From Psychrobacillus sp. OK032 (lineage in GTDB: Bacteria; Bacillota; Bacilli; Bacillales_A; Planococcaceae), in assembly GCF_900111345.1 (NCBI RefSeq), contig NZ_FOGY01000001.1, forward strand, positions 558,001-622,000: a DNA stretch of 64,000 bases. Direction: 5' to 3'. The notes under the pieces were generated by a model. The model did no database searches. It was not told the origin of the DNA and saw nothing but the letters and a program-made list of their open reading frames with translations. Both the position numbers and the translations under genes were made by a program. Every line of letters starts with the position of its first letter. Within the stretch, counting starts at the first letter, position 1. Positions 9,191 to 16,257 of this stretch are shown here, piece by piece.

Positions 9191-9530
9191 ACATACTCGC
9201 AACATTGGATTAATTATTCACAACCATAGTGGACGGTTGCGCAACATCATAGCTCGTATGCGCAACTTTTCAGCTACTCGCAATGTTTTGGGATATACTC
9301 GCAACGTTTGACCTGTTATTCGCAACATTAGTGAGCGGTTGCGCAACATCATAGCTCGTATGCGCAACTTTTCCGCTACTCGCAATGTTTTAGGATATAC
9401 TCGCAACGTTTGACCTATTATTCGCAACATTAGTGAGCGGTTGAGCAACATTATTACTCGTACGCGCAACTTTTCCGCTACTCGCAATGTTTTGGGATAT
9501 ACTCGCAACGTTTGATCTGTTACTCGCAAC
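9191..9530. repeat. 21-bp phased CGCAAC array (17 cores)
   Basis: Cores of the form TACTCGCAAC begin at 9198, 9219, 9240, 9261, 9279, 9300, 9321, 9342, 9363, 9381, 9402, 9423, 9444, 9465, 9483, 9504 and 9525, so the steps are 21 bp except three of 18 bp. A 102-bp super-unit (4 x 21 + 18) is repeated about three times. Spacers are similar between super-units but differ within one. It lies between convergent genes, just before a terminator. The frame open through it on the minus strand is only the repeat translated. Confidence 0.9.
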
Positions 9531-9534
9531 ATTA

Positions 9535-9572
9535 AAGGCTGTCCAACATATTTTGTTGAACAGCCTTTTTTT
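9535..9572 (+). terminator. Terminator after the phased array
   Basis: Stem AGGCTGTCCAACA/TGTTGAACAGCCT (one mismatch) followed by seven T. It closes glcD transcription after the array and abuts the convergent VOC gene. Confidence 0.85.
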
Positions 9573-9578
9573 ACTTCT

Positions 9579-10007
9579 TTATTGTTTTAATTCTTTGTCT
9601 TCGTGGCTAAATTGCCATTCGATACCGAACTTGTCCTTTAGTGATCCGTAGCATTTGCTCCAAAAAGTTTCTTGCAACTCCATTGCTACTGTCCCGCCTT
9701 CTTTCAGCGCATCAAAAGTAGAACGAATTTCCTCTTCATTTTTACTAACAAACGCTAAACTAATATTATTTCCAAGGGTAAAAGGATAACCAGGGAATGT
9801 ATCAGAAAACATAACATTACTCCCGTTAATGTTTAGTCGGGTGTGCATAACTAAATCTTTTGCTTCCTCTGGTAAAGTGTAATCTGGATGTTGAGGTGCC
9901 TCACCGAAAGTCATAATCTCTGGTTTTTCTGTTTTAAAAACTTCTGCATAAAACTCTGCAGCCTCGCGACAATTTCCATTAAAATTTAGATACACATCTA
10001 TAGCCAT
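9579..10007 (-). CDS. VOC superfamily protein (PhnB-like)
   Basis: 142-residue glyoxalase/bleomycin-resistance fold protein of the PhnB (3-demethylubiquinone methyltransferase-like) subgroup: VYLNFNGNCREAAEFYAEVF at the start, HTRLNINGSNVMFSD in the middle and WSKCYGSLKDKFGIEWQF at the end. No enzymatic activity can be assigned. The ATG at 10007 is 8 nt from the SD AGGAG; an upstream GTG in frame is too close to it. Confidence 0.8.
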   Translation of the reverse strand: MAIDVYLNFNGNCREAAEFYAEVFKTEKPEIMTFGEAPQHPDYTLPEEAKDLVMHTRLNINGSNVMFSDTFPGYPFTLGNNISLAFVSKNEEEIRSTFDALKEGGTVAMELQETFWSKCYGSLKDKFGIEWQFSHEDKELKQ

Positions 10008-10157
10008 TTGACACACTCCTCTTTATTATAAAAATATTCATTCAAGCATGAATGACAATATTATTGTATCATTCACTAATAAAAAATAGTAACTATAGCT
10101 GTCGAAACTAAAAGAAGAGTGAGAAAAATGATCCCACCCTCCATCTTGTGCCTTTTC

Positions 10158-11141
10158 TTAATATACTTTATCTCCGTTAAAAATGGAATTTTTCACGATA
10201 ACATAGTCTACATTTCGAATTGCTTCTAGTTTATTTCCACCTGCGTAGGAAATAGAAGATTGAAGATCTTGTTCCATTTCAGTAAGCGTGTCTTGTAACG
10301 CTCCTTTGTGCTCGACGAACATTTTCTTCCCTTCTACGTTTTTCTTTTCCCCTTTTTGAAATTCAGAAGCGGAACCGAAGTATTCTTTATAACATTTTCC
10401 ATCTTTTTCAATTGTATGTCCTGGAGATTCCTCATGCCCTGCAAACAAGGAACCGATCATGACCATCGATGCCCCAAAACGCACAGATTTAGCGATATCC
10501 CCATGTGTACGGATTCCTCCATCTGCAATAATTGGCTTACTAGCAGCTTTTGCACACCAACGTAGTGCAGCTAACTGCCATCCACCTGTTCCAAATCCAG
10601 TTTTAATCTTCGTAATACATACTTTACCTGGTCCAATCCCTACTTTTGTAGCGTCAGCGCCGGCGTTTTCTAGTTCTCTTACCGCTTCAGGAGTTCCCAC
10701 ATTTCCCGCAATAACAAAACTTTGTGGCAAATGCTTTTTAATATGTTGAACCATTGCGATTACTGCATTTGAATGACCATGTGCAATATCGATGGTAATG
10801 AACTCTGGAATTAGTTGCTCGGCTGCTAATTGTTCAATAAACCCGTATTCTTCCTCTTTCACACCAACACTAATTGATGCGATCAATCCGCGCGATTGCA
10901 TATCTCTTGTAAATGCAATACGCTTTTCTGGTTCAAAACGATGCATAATATAGAAGTAACCATTTTCAGCTAAGTAATTTGCAATTTTTTCATCAATAAT
11001 TGTTTGCATATTAGCAGGTACTACAGGCAATTTAAAAGTATGCCCCCCTAGAGTTACAGTTGTATCACATTCTGATCGGCTATTTACAATACATTTTGCC
11101 GGAATTAGTTGAATATCCTCATAATCAAATACGTTTTCCAT
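10158..11141 (-). CDS. guaC: GMP reductase
   Basis: NADPH-dependent reductive deamination of GMP to IMP in purine salvage. The 327 residues match the Bacillus GuaC length. Visible are the IMPDH/GMPR barrel start [20 protein letters not shown], the catalytic loop [19 protein letters not shown] with its Cys, [14 protein letters not shown] and [13 protein letters not shown] longer in-frame start exists at 11231, but the ATG at 11141 has the SD GGAG and gives the family N-terminus. No purine-riboswitch core was recognised in the leader. Confidence 0.94.
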   Translation of the reverse strand: MENVFDYEDIQLIPAKCIVNSRSECDTTVTLGGHTFKLPVVPANMQTIIDEKIANYLAENGYFYIMHRFEPEKRIAFTRDMQSRGLIASISVGVKEEEYGFIEQLAAEQLIPEFITIDIAHGHSNAVIAMVQHIKKHLPQSFVIAGNVGTPEAVRELENAGADATKVGIGPGKVCITKIKTGFGTGGWQLAALRWCAKAASKPIIADGGIRTHGDIAKSVRFGASMVMIGSLFAGHEESPGHTIEKDGKCYKEYFGSASEFQKGEKKNVEGKKMFVEHKGALQDTLTEMEQDLQSSISYAGGNKLEAIRNVDYVIVKNSIFNGDKVY

Positions 11142-11202
11142 ATTCTCACTCCAAAACACGAATAATAGTTTCAGGAAAAACAAAATTGTTCGTCCATTTG
11201 GT

Positions 11203-11231
11203 AATTTACAGTATTTTCGTGCGTATGTCAA
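11203..11231 (-). promoter_or_regulatory. guaC promoter
   Basis: TTGACA (11226-11231) and TAAATT (11203-11208) with a 17-bp spacer, 60-90 bp upstream of the guaC start. Confidence 0.55.
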
Positions 11232-11252
11232 TTAATTAATGCCTTCAAAAAT

Positions 11253-11277
11253 AAAAGAAGTCTATAAAGACCTCTTT
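11253..11277. terminator. Hairpin, copy 1 of a duplicated terminator
   Basis: AAGAAGTCT-ATAA-AGACCTCTT with a T-run on the minus strand (CTTCTTTTATTTTTG). The same 26 bases recur at 11631-11656. It sits just upstream of guaC with no minus-strand gene directly before it. Confidence 0.6.
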
Positions 11278-11326
11278 CAGACTGTAGACAAACCATTTTG
11301 AGTGCATAGAGTTGTATATCAAATTC

Positions 11327-11501
11327 GGCAAGGACCACCACTTCGCTTTCCGTGGGCTTGGCTTCAGCCTCGGGCCAACACGATGTTGGTCATGAAGGCT
11401 TTGCCGCAGGATGCGGCGTTCTTAGCCTTCCTTCCTCAAGCGTTCCTGCGGGGTCTTCAGCTCAAGCTGTTCCCACAGGAGTCTTCGTAGTGGTCCTTGC
11501 C
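11327..11501. mobile_element. MITE-like element with 15-bp terminal inverted repeats
   Basis: GGCAAGGACCACCAC (11327-11341) mirrors GTAGTGGTCCTTGCC (11487-11501), with one mismatch. The 145-bp interior is GC-rich and shares GGCTTCAGCCTC, GGCCAACACGATGTTGG and GCGGCGTTCTTAGCC with copy 2 at 4497-4720, so it belongs to the same repeat family. No transposase lies inside it. A (TTA) microsatellite follows at about 11579-11595. Confidence 0.65.
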
Positions 11502-11630
11502 TTATAAATACTTCCTTATAGATATTCGCTATCTTTACTTTTAATTGGATTGTATAAAGCAACCTCTCTAGGAAGATTTATTATTATTATTATTCATAAC
11601 CGTTTTTAATAATACTTTTGTCGTCAACCT

Positions 11631-11656
11631 AAAAGAAGTCTATAAAGACCTCTTTC
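11631..11656 (-). terminator. Hairpin, copy 2 of the duplicated terminator
   Basis: Identical over 26 nt to 11253-11278. It lies about 50 bp past the stop of the small minus-strand gene 11703-11897 and gives it a stem plus CTTCTTTTA. Confidence 0.65.
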
Positions 11657-11702
11657 GATTAGTTATTTTATTCAGTAGAAATGCACGCCTTCTACTCCTT
11701 CT

Positions 11703-11897
11703 CTATTTGTTAATCGTGTTGACATGTGTTTCGATTAATTTAATTCTATCTGCCAATTCCATTACTGCTTGCATCAATTGAAGCTGTTCTGTTTTTGTAA
11801 TCGTTGTATGCCGCTCCATCTGTTCTACTGATTTCTCTACTCTTTGTATACTGTGATTCATAACATTTACGAAATGTTCTGCTGACAGTTTTTTCAT
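11703..11897 (-). CDS. Small helical protein of unknown function (64 aa)
   Basis: Predicted almost fully alpha-helical and amphipathic, with heptad-like spacing of I/V/L/M (HSIQRVEKSVEQMERH, LMQAVMELADRIKLIETHV), so a short coiled coil is likely. A strong GAAAGGAG lies directly against the ATG at 11897, unusually close, so the true start is uncertain, but no better codon is seen. It has its own terminator. I do not recognise the family. The 400 bp between its start and the next small gene (11898-12297) is AT-rich with no gene seen. Confidence 0.55.
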   Translation of the reverse strand: MKKLSAEHFVNVMNHSIQRVEKSVEQMERHTTITKTEQLQLMQAVMELADRIKLIETHVNTINK

Positions 11898-12297
11898 CTC
11901 CTTTCATTTATTTTTATTGTAATATACTTTTTAATTATTTCAATTGACGGAATTCAACATAAAATAAGACAATATATTTTTCAAATGAAATACTTGTTCA
12001 TAATTGTATTTAGAACGTTTTTATATGGTCAAAATTAAATTTTGATTTTATCGTATTCCGACTACACATACATTTATGGTTTTACCTGGCATTTATGTGC
12101 GATAGAGACTTGATTTGTTAAGTTCGCCATTTTTTTACTTAGTACTACGAGTATGTGCTAATACCCGCCATTTATGCTCGAATAATCGTATCCGTTGCTC
12201 GGTACGTTCAGATTTGTTTCATAATAGTAGCATTCCATCATACATTACCTCGGACCATTAATATACTAGTAGTAAAATATTTAAGGAGGAGAGTGTC

Positions 12298-12453
12298 ATG
12301 TATTCAAATCCGATCGATCCAGAAGAAATGGCTATGCGAAAAAATTGGGATGTCATTGCTTCCCTAAATATGATTGGTGAAGGAGGTCCAGTCTACAACT
12401 TAGAGGAAGACAAGGAAGATAAACAAAATACACTAGAAAACAATAACCACTAA
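12298..12453 (+). CDS. Small acidic protein of unknown function (51 aa)
   Basis: ATG at 12298 with the strong SD AAGGAGGA 7 nt upstream. The product starts MYSNPIDPEEMAMRKNWDVI, continues with SLNMIGEGGPVYNLEED and ends in a charged tail (ENNNH). A strong terminator starts 7 nt past the stop, and a possible -10 TATACT lies at 12263-12268. This complete SD-ORF-terminator unit makes it a real gene despite its size. No family is recognised and there is no signal peptide or membrane segment. Confidence 0.65.
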   Translation: MYSNPIDPEEMAMRKNWDVIASLNMIGEGGPVYNLEEDKEDKQNTLENNNH

Positions 12454-12460
12454 TACCTTG

Positions 12461-12487
12461 CCCCACTAAATGTGGGGATTTTTTATT
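12461..12487 (+). terminator. Terminator of the 51-aa gene
   Basis: CCCCAC-TAAAT-GTGGGG followed by ATTTTTTATT. Confidence 0.85.
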
Positions 12488-12559
12488 GCTTATAATTATA
12501 AACTTACTGCATATGGATAACTTTTTACAAGTGTGTCTCCGTCCAGCGCTTTTTTTATG

Positions 12560-12735
12560 TTCCACTATAATAGATTGCATTTAGCAGAACTTGGTGCAAA
12601 AATTAGAATTAGTGAATCCAAGTAATGGCACTTTGCAGGAGCTATTGAAATAGCCGGGCTTATAAAAAATCAACAGTCATATATTATAGGAATAAGTGAC
12701 ACGGGTGCTTGCATCTACTCATGCGTATTGTAATG
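12560..12735 (+). pseudogene. Possible decayed coding fragment upstream of amhX
   Basis: One frame reads FHYNRLHLAELGAKIRISES, K, stop, then WHFAGAIEIAGLIKNQQSYI, followed by IGISDTGACIYSCVL and a stop. The composition looks protein-like on both sides of a single in-frame TAA and resembles the tail of a PLP-fold or similar metabolic enzyme, but no family could be fixed. There is no start or SD. It could be chance. Confidence 0.25.
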
Positions 12736-12780
12736 TATTATTCCGAGTCATTTTCTATTTGAGGAAGGAAAGAATCCATT

Positions 12781-13911
12781 ATGAAACAAGCATTATTAAA
12801 TATAAAACCTGCTGTAGAAGCAGTATTTCAACATTTACATGCCAATCCCGAAATTAGTTGGAAGGAATTCCAAACGACTTCTTACTTAAAAGATTTTCTT
12901 ATTCAAGAAGGATTTCAAGTGACTACGTTTGATGATTCCACTGGGTTAGTAGTAACTATCGGTAGTGGGAAACCTTGTGTAGGTCTGCGAACGGATATGG
13001 ATGCACTTTGGCAAGAAGTGGACGGAGAGTTTAAGGCCAGCCATTCTTGTGGACATGATGCACATATGACGATAGCTGTCGGTACACTTCTTTTATTGAA
13101 AAAATTAGGTGTTCCAAAACAAGGGACATTAAAAGTATTATTCCAACCAGCAGAAGAAAAAGGTACAGGCGCTCTTTCTTATATTGATAAAGGACTAGTC
13201 GATGATATTGACTATTTATATGGTGTTCATCTCCGTCCAATTCAAGAGATTCGAAATGGTTTTGCTGCTCCTGGGATTTTGCATGGTGCTGCAAAACTAA
13301 TAAGCGGAAAAATACATGGAGTGGAAGCACATGGTGCAAGGCCACATCTCGGGGTAAATGCAATTGAGGTCGGTGCGCAAATTGTGCAAGCAATACAAGC
13401 TATTTATCTAGATCCATTGATGTCGTATTCTGCAAAGCTGACAAAATTCAAAGCCGGCGGAGAATCTGCCAATATCATTCCCGGAAACGCTGAATTTAGT
13501 ATCGATATTCGGGCACAATCCAATACAGTGATGAATGAGTTGATTGCCAAAGTGGAACATGCTATCCAATCTGTTGCTATACTAAATAATATCACGATTG
13601 ATTTTCATATTGAGACGGAAATTGTTGCTGCGGAAGTGGATGATTCAGCGGTAGAATTGATGAAAGTGTCAATCATCGATACGATTGGCCAAAATTATTA
13701 TGTGCCTCCAATCGTTACACCGGGTGGGGAAGATTTTCATTTTTATACTTTGAAAAGACCTTCCATCAAGGCGACGATGCTTGGTCTAGGTTGCGATCTA
13801 ACCCCTGGATTACATCATCCAAATATGACGTTTAATCAGGAGTGTATTTTCACTGGCATTGAAATTCTAGCCCGGACAATTATGAATACTTTCCAAAAAA
13901 AGGAGAACTAA
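12781..13911 (+). CDS. amhX: M20-family amidohydrolase AmhX
   Basis: 376-residue metallo-amidohydrolase very like B. subtilis AmhX. Metal ligands are visible in HSCGHDAHM (about residue 82-90), FQPAEEKG (about 120) and the late GGEDFHFY; the dimerisation lid lies between about 165 and 290. It probably removes acyl groups from N-acyl amino acids. The next gene starts 1 nt past its stop and encodes an enolase-superfamily enzyme of the N-acylamino-acid racemase/OSBS type, which supports that substrate class. The true acyl donor is unknown. Confidence 0.85.
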   Translation: MKQALLNIKPAVEAVFQHLHANPEISWKEFQTTSYLKDFLIQEGFQVTTFDDSTGLVVTIGSGKPCVGLRTDMDALWQEVDGEFKASHSCGHDAHMTIAVGTLLLLKKLGVPKQGTLKVLFQPAEEKGTGALSYIDKGLVDDIDYLYGVHLRPIQEIRNGFAAPGILHGAAKLISGKIHGVEAHGARPHLGVNAIEVGAQIVQAIQAIYLDPLMSYSAKLTKFKAGGESANIIPGNAEFSIDIRAQSNTVMNELIAKVEHAIQSVAILNNITIDFHIETEIVAAEVDDSAVELMKVSIIDTIGQNYYVPPIVTPGGEDFHFYTLKRPSIKATMLGLGCDLTPGLHHPNMTFNQECIFTGIEILARTIMNTFQKKEN

Positions 13912-13912
13912 C

Positions 13913-15022
13913 ATGCTAATTAAAGAAGTAAATATCCGCAAAATGAAAATGACCATGAAATCCCCTTTTGCAACAAGTTTTGGGACTTTCCAGGATAAAG
14001 AGTTTCTCTTATTAGAAGTAACAGATGAACTCGGAAATACAGGTTGGGGCGAATCTACTGCATTTCACTCTCCTTGGTACACGGAAGAAACATTTGAAAC
14101 TAATTTACATATCATCCGAGATTTTTTAATACCGCTCCTGTTAAATAAAGAAATTCACCATCCAGATAAAGTGAGCGAAATATTTTCTCCTCTTCGCAAA
14201 AATAATATGGCAAAAGCAGCAGTAGAAGGTGCTATTTGGGATTTATATGCAAAACGCAAGAAATTAACGCTTGCAGAAGCTTTAGGTGGTACAGCTGAAA
14301 AAATTGAAGTAGGCATTAGTATCGGCATTCAACAAAGCAAAGAACAATTGATCGAAGTAGTACGCGGTTATATAGCAGAAGGATATAAGCGAATGAAAGT
14401 AAAAATTAAACCTGGCTATGATGTAGAAGTAATTCGCTCCCTTCGCGAAGCTTTTCCAACTGTTCCACTCATGGCCGATGCAAATTCAGCGTATACTCTA
14501 AATGATATCGGTTTATTGAAACAATTAGATGAATTTAATTTAATGATGATCGAGCAACCACTTGCTTCAGACGATATTGTCGATCATGCGAAATTGCAAA
14601 AAGCTATAAAGACACCTGTTTGTTTAGATGAAAGCATCACTTCGTTTGAGGATGCAAGAAAGGCTATTGAACTTGGTAGTACACAAATTATTAATGTGAA
14701 AATTGGACGTGTTGGTGGTTTAACTGAATCGAAAAAAATTCACGATTACTGTATGGAGAAAGGAATACCTGTTTGGTGTGGTGGAATGTTAGAGGCTGGG
14801 ATTGGACGTGCACATAACGTGGCTTTAACAACATTACCGAATTTTACACTTCCAGGAGATACAGCAAGTTCCTCTCGTTACTGGGAAGAAGATGTTATTA
14901 CACCTGAAGTTGTAGCTGAAGATGGATTTATAACTGTCCCTACAGGATATGGGATTGGCTACGAACCAAATTTTGAAGTCATGGATCGTTATACAGTAGA
15001 GAAAATTCACTTTAAAGCTTAG
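13913..15022 (+). CDS. Enolase-superfamily N-acylamino acid racemase / o-succinylbenzoate synthase
   Basis: 369 residues of the muconate-lactonising subgroup. The capping domain runs to about 130. The barrel carries the acid-base KxK motif ([12 protein letters not shown]), metal ligands in [15 protein letters not shown] and LDESI, and the second catalytic Lys in NVKIGRVGG. Members of this clade have OSBS activity, NAAAR activity or both. There are no other men genes here and it is tightly coupled to amhX, so N-acylamino acid racemisation is the better guess: together the pair would turn D- and L-N-acyl amino acids into free L-amino acids. Confidence 0.8.
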   Translation: MLIKEVNIRKMKMTMKSPFATSFGTFQDKEFLLLEVTDELGNTGWGESTAFHSPWYTEETFETNLHIIRDFLIPLLLNKEIHHPDKVSEIFSPLRKNNMAKAAVEGAIWDLYAKRKKLTLAEALGGTAEKIEVGISIGIQQSKEQLIEVVRGYIAEGYKRMKVKIKPGYDVEVIRSLREAFPTVPLMADANSAYTLNDIGLLKQLDEFNLMMIEQPLASDDIVDHAKLQKAIKTPVCLDESITSFEDARKAIELGSTQIINVKIGRVGGLTESKKIHDYCMEKGIPVWCGGMLEAGIGRAHNVALTTLPNFTLPGDTASSSRYWEEDVITPEVVAEDGFITVPTGYGIGYEPNFEVMDRYTVEKIHFKA

Positions 15023-15060
15023 TGTATGCAAATGTATTAAAAACAAAAGGAGCCCAGTTT

Positions 15061-16110
15061 ATGAAAAAAAGCCTTCAAATCGGATCCGCTTTTATCGGAA
15101 TTACCGTTGGAGCAGGCTTTGTATCAGGTCAAGAAATATTGTTATTTTTCACGAGTTACGGCTATCTAGGTATTGCAGGTTCAATACTTGCAGCTATTCT
15201 ATTCGCGTTTCTTGGGATGAATTTAACACAACTTGGAAGTCGTTTACAAACGACTTCCCACGAAAAAGCCATTTATCATATTTGTGGTCCGTATTTAGGG
15301 TTTGTTATCGATATCATCATTACATGTTTGTTGTTTGGTATTACGATAATTATGTTTGCTGGAGCAGGAGTTGTTTTTGAGGAGCAGTTTGGATTATCTG
15401 CTTTTATTGGTAGTTTAATAATGGCAATTATTACGATTATCACTGTAACGTTAAATGTCCAAAAAGTAATTGGTTTAATTGGTGCAATCACTCCATTTCT
15501 ATTAGTAATTGTTCTCATCATTGCATCCTATTCAGTGATTCATTTTGATCCAAGTGTAGATTTTAAAACGGCGAGTGCCGCAACGAATCCCCCTGTTTCT
15601 CATTGGGGCGTTGGCGCATTATTGTACGTTTCCTACAATATTGCTGCAGGAGTAGCGATGATAACAGTGATTGCAGGGACCGTAAAAAATCAAAAAGTAG
15701 CTGGTTGGGGCGGAATTATAGGGGGACTCGGGCTGGGGCTACTAATTTTACTCATTAATATTTCGATGCTAACGCAATTGGACGCGATTAAAAATACATC
15801 GATGCCAATGGTAACATTAGCAAATAATATGCACCCTATTATCGGTTTTTTTATGGCTGTTATTCTTATTGGAATGATTTATAACACAGCAGTTGCGATG
15901 CTGTATGCATTTTCTGCTCGTATTGTAAAACCAGGTAAGACTTCGTTTTATGCATTTACTATTTTTTCTGGTGCTTTGGCGTTTTTCGCTAGCTCTTTAG
16001 GGTTTGTCTATCTAATCGGAACGATATATCCTGTAACCGGCTATTTAGGGATCTTGCTAATAGCGGCGATTATTGTATCTTGGTTTAAAAATAGTAGAGA
16101 GGTTTATTGA
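15061..16110 (+). CDS. YkvI-family polytopic membrane protein
   Basis: 349-residue integral membrane protein with about ten hydrophobic segments starting at residue 5 (FIGITVGAGFVSGQEILLFF); the GAGF-SGQE start is like the APC-type YkvI family. ATG 15061 follows the SD AAAGGAG at 7-8 nt; an in-frame start at 15022 lacks one. It is the last gene of the amhX-racemase cluster, so a permease for acyl amino acids or the released amino acids is inferred, not shown. Confidence 0.75.
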   Translation: MKKSLQIGSAFIGITVGAGFVSGQEILLFFTSYGYLGIAGSILAAILFAFLGMNLTQLGSRLQTTSHEKAIYHICGPYLGFVIDIIITCLLFGITIIMFAGAGVVFEEQFGLSAFIGSLIMAIITIITVTLNVQKVIGLIGAITPFLLVIVLIIASYSVIHFDPSVDFKTASAATNPPVSHWGVGALLYVSYNIAAGVAMITVIAGTVKNQKVAGWGGIIGGLGLGLLILLINISMLTQLDAIKNTSMPMVTLANNMHPIIGFFMAVILIGMIYNTAVAMLYAFSARIVKPGKTSFYAFTIFSGALAFFASSLGFVYLIGTIYPVTGYLGILLIAAIIVSWFKNSREVY

Positions 16111-16146
16111 AACCCATCAAAACGAAAAGCGGAGCCACAGTGATAG

Positions 16147-16190
16147 CTCATCGTTCCCCCCGCGGAAAGCGTCCGCCTGTAACGTAAATC
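16147..16190. repeat. GC-rich repeat fragment, copy 4
   Basis: CCCCGCGGAAAGCGTCCGCC then GTAACGTAAATCAA: only the end of the family repeat, in the same orientation as copy 2. Confidence 0.6.
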
Positions 16191-16211
16191 AATTATATTA
16201 TATATTCTTTT

Positions 16212-16253
16212 AAAAAGGCCCTTTCACTATGAAAATAGAGAAAGGACCTTTTA
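16212..16253. terminator. Bidirectional terminator between ykvI-like and nucleotidase genes
   Basis: AAAAAGGCCCTTTC/GAAAGGACCTTTT with T-runs on both strands, between convergent genes. Confidence 0.75.
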
Positions 16254-16257
16254 ATAT

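Noticed and set aside
9191-9530. CRISPR array
   Set aside because: The unit is only 21 bp with a 6-10 bp core and related spacers, and no cas genes are present.
9218-9532. 104-codon open frame on the minus strand with repeating L-R-V motifs
   Set aside because: It is the 21-bp phased array translated; unit lengths of 21 and 18 keep any frame open. No SD or family match.
11142-11250. Purine riboswitch upstream of guaC
   Set aside because: The leader lacks the conserved purine-aptamer core; only a promoter is supported.
13913-15022. Firm menC assignment
   Set aside because: The active-site motifs are shared by OSBS and NAAAR enzymes, and context favours acyl amino acids.
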